NCBI GenBank assembly: GCA_947442625.1
Contig: CANEWJ010000012.1
Location: 1-33,755, forward strand
From: Chitinophagaceae bacterium
GTDB lineage: Bacteria > Bacteroidota > Bacteroidia > Chitinophagales > Chitinophagaceae
DNA: 33,755 nt
Reading direction: 5' to 3'
The notes beneath the pieces are model-generated. The model did not search any database. It was not told the origin of the DNA and saw only the letters and a program-made list of their open reading frames with translations. How positions within the stretch are numbered: the stretch's first letter is position 1; the number at the start of each line of letters is the position of its first letter. Made by a program: the position numbers and the translations under genes. Of this stretch, positions 32,125 through 33,755 are shown in pieces.

Positions 32125-33755
32125 ATGAAAGTCCCTTCCAATTATTTAAAAAACACAATTTTATTTTGTGTTTGCTTCTTAAGCTTACCTTTTTTATCCC
32201 TTGCACAAACCATCCGTGGTGTAGTTACAGATAGCATCGGGCAACCCCTAGTAGGTGCTACGGTAAACATCAAGGGAACTTCTATTCTTACCATCACTGA
32301 CAACACTGGTAATTACAACCTTAGCCAGACATCAGCATTTACTGCTAAAGATGTTATCATCTTTAGCAGTATTGGTTACCAAACCGCAGAGGTAAAGTTT
32401 AATGGAAATACGAACATAAACATACAGCTTACAGCAGTACAGAATCTTTTAAATGAAGTGGTAGTTACAGCACTTGGTATAACCAACAAAAAAAGGGCTT
32501 TGGGATATTCGGTTCAGGAAGTGAAGGGCGATGTGTTGACACAAGCAAGAGAAACAAATCTGGTCAATGCGCTTGCTGGCAGAATAGCTGGTGTAAATGT
32601 TGTTAATGGTTCAAACAGCATTGGTGGTTCATCTAAGGTTGTTATTCGCGGAGAGACTTCTCTTGCAGGAAACAATCAGCCTTTGTTTATAGTTGATGGT
32701 ACTCCTATAAGTAATGCAGTGTCAACTGCCCGAAATGTTGACTACGGTAATGCGGCCGGAGAAATCAATCCAGATGACATAGAAACTATTACTGTGCTGA
32801 AAGGACCTACAGCAGCAGCGTTGTACGGTTCAAGAGCCGGGAACGGCGTGGTGCTCATTACTACTAAAAAAGGAAAACCAAACCAGGGCATTGGCGTTTC
32901 TGTTAACTCAACCGCCAGTATGGAAAAAGTGATGCTGTTACCTGATTATCAAAACTCTTATGGTCAGGGCACCGGAGGGGCTTATAATATTGGTGATGGT
33001 GGTAGAAGCTGGGGACCTAAACTGGATGGCAGAGATATGAAAGTGCCAGTAAATACTGAAAATCCTCCTGTAAATGGGGAGATCATCAAGTGGGTTCCTA
33101 ATCCAGATAACGTAAAAGATTTTTACGAAACAGGCCATACGCTTAGTAATAATATTGCTATATCAGGCGGAAACGACAAAGGATCTTTGCGATTGTCTTA
33201 TACTAATTTAACACAAACAGGTCTTGTCCCTAACACTGATCAGAAAAGAGATAATATTTCACTTAATGCTGGATACAAATTCACCGACAAACTCTCTGTA
33301 AATACATCCGTAAATTATATTGAGACCAACAGTAAAAACAGATCGGTTATTGGCTACGGAAACCAAAGCCCAGTATACACATGGATATGGGAAGGCAGGC
33401 AAGTGCGTACAGACAAGATGCGTGACTACTGGTTTAAGGGATTTGAAGGTACAAAACCGTTTACTTATAACTACAGGTTCAACGACAACCCTTACTTCGG
33501 GGCTTACGAAAACCTCAATGGTTTAAACAAATCCAGGTTGGTGGGTAATGTTTCGTTGAATTATCAATTTACGCCCGAGTTGAGCCTCTTGCTAAGAACA
33601 GGTTTGGATCAAAGCAATGAAAGGCACGACACACGCCGTTCTGTGGGCACCAACTCTTTTCAGCAAGGAATGTACAGCTTGGATAAGCTCTCATATTTGG
33701 AAATAAATTCTGACTTTTTGTTGAGTTATGAAAAAGAACTAAGCAGCGACTGGAA
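32125..33755 (+). CDS. SusC/RagA-family TonB-linked outer-membrane protein, N-terminal part (cut by window edge)
   Basis: The frame is open from ATG at 32125 to the edge (543 codons). A signal peptide (about 1-28, ending SLAQ) is followed by a carboxypeptidase-regulatory-like domain (IRGVVTDSIGQPLVGATVNI to about residue 108). Then come EVVVTALGI and the plug domain with NALAGRIAGVNVV, GGSSKVVIRG, QPLFIVDG and VLKGPTAAALYGSRAGNGVV, and the first strands of the beta barrel. Such proteins import glycans or peptides together with a SusD-type lipoprotein, powered by TonB. The SusD partner would lie downstream, outside the window, so the substrate cannot be judged. No anti-sigma or sigma factor gene is next to it. 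Confidence 0.94.
   Translation, partial: MKVPSNYLKNTILFCVCFLSLPFLSLAQTIRGVVTDSIGQPLVGATVNIKGTSILTITDNTGNYNLSQTSAFTAKDVIIFSSIGYQTAEVKFNGNTNINIQLTAVQNLLNEVVVTALGITNKKRALGYSVQEVKGDVLTQARETNLVNALAGRIAGVNVVNGSNSIGGSSKVVIRGETSLAGNNQPLFIVDGTPISNAVSTARNVDYGNAAGEINPDDIETITVLKGPTAAALYGSRAGNGVVLITTKKGKPNQGIGVSVNSTASMEKVMLLPDYQNSYGQGTGGAYNIGDGGRSWGPKLDGRDMKVPVNTENPPVNGEIIKWVPNPDNVKDFYETGHTLSNNIAISGGNDKGSLRLSYTNLTQTGLVPNTDQKRDNISLNAGYKFTDKLSVNTSVNYIETNSKNRSVIGYGNQSPVYTWIWEGRQVRTDKMRDYWFKGFEGTKPFTYNYRFNDNPYFGAYENLNGLNKSRLVGNVSLNYQFTPELSLLLRTGLDQSNERHDTRRSVGTNSFQQGMYSLDKLSYLEINSDFLLSYEKELSSDW

Noticed and set aside
1-33755. CRISPR arrays, insertion sequences, tRNA or rRNA genes, prophage
   Set aside because: I looked for regularly spaced repeats, transposase motifs, cloverleaf-like sequences and integrases on both strands and saw none.

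Overview
The window looks like the chromosome of a Bacteroidota species, most likely of the Chitinophagaceae. The evidence is a SusC/RagA-type TonB-linked outer-membrane protein, a secreted subtilase with a type IX secretion (T9SS) C-terminal domain, and a Lys-rich lipoprotein signal. Promoters follow the Bacteroidota form (TTTG, about 20 nt, TAnnTTTG), Shine-Dalgarno sequences are largely absent, and the DNA is moderately AT-rich. The species itself cannot be named from the sequence.

Layout. (1) 1-627, minus: start of the histidine operon (hisG, cut by the window edge) behind a complete transcription attenuator with a 14-residue leader peptide containing five His codons. (2) 681-7068: a secreted M1 metallopeptidase, a hybrid histidine kinase divergent from a NarL-type regulator, and proline dehydrogenase. 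(3) 7087-11709: a gas-sensing operon made of H-NOX, a 1108-residue kinase that starts with an HNOBA domain and carries several PAS domains, and a NarL-type regulator. (4) 11729-15567, minus: citrate synthase of the mitochondrial-like type, an LptF/LptG permease and a photolyase. (5) 15662-22683: a signalling island with two orphan NarL-type regulators (minus) and two copies of a three-gene module (plus). Each module has a small seven-helix membrane protein, a minimal one-helix HisKA_3 kinase and a NarL-type regulator. A 146-residue protein of unknown function precedes the second module, behind a 566-nt non-coding region rich in dyad elements. (6) 22761-26287: mnmA, a lipoprotein and a T9SS-exported subtilase, tightly spaced. 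(7) 26277-31464, minus: sucA-sucB plus an rRNA cytosine methyltransferase as an apparent operon. (8) 31641-31952: rpsT with its own promoter and terminator. (9) 32125-end: the first part of a SusC-like receptor.

How it fits together. Six NarL/LuxR-type response regulators lie within about 17.5 kb, served by four histidine kinases. In the two membrane modules the sensing part seems to be split off into a separate seven-helix protein, because the kinases have one helix and almost no extracytoplasmic region. In the H-NOX operon the haem sensor is likewise a separate protein from its HNOBA-kinase partner. Splitting the sensor from the kinase is therefore a recurring theme here. The remaining genes are mainly central metabolism (citrate synthase, 2-oxoglutarate dehydrogenase, proline oxidation) and translation or RNA modification.
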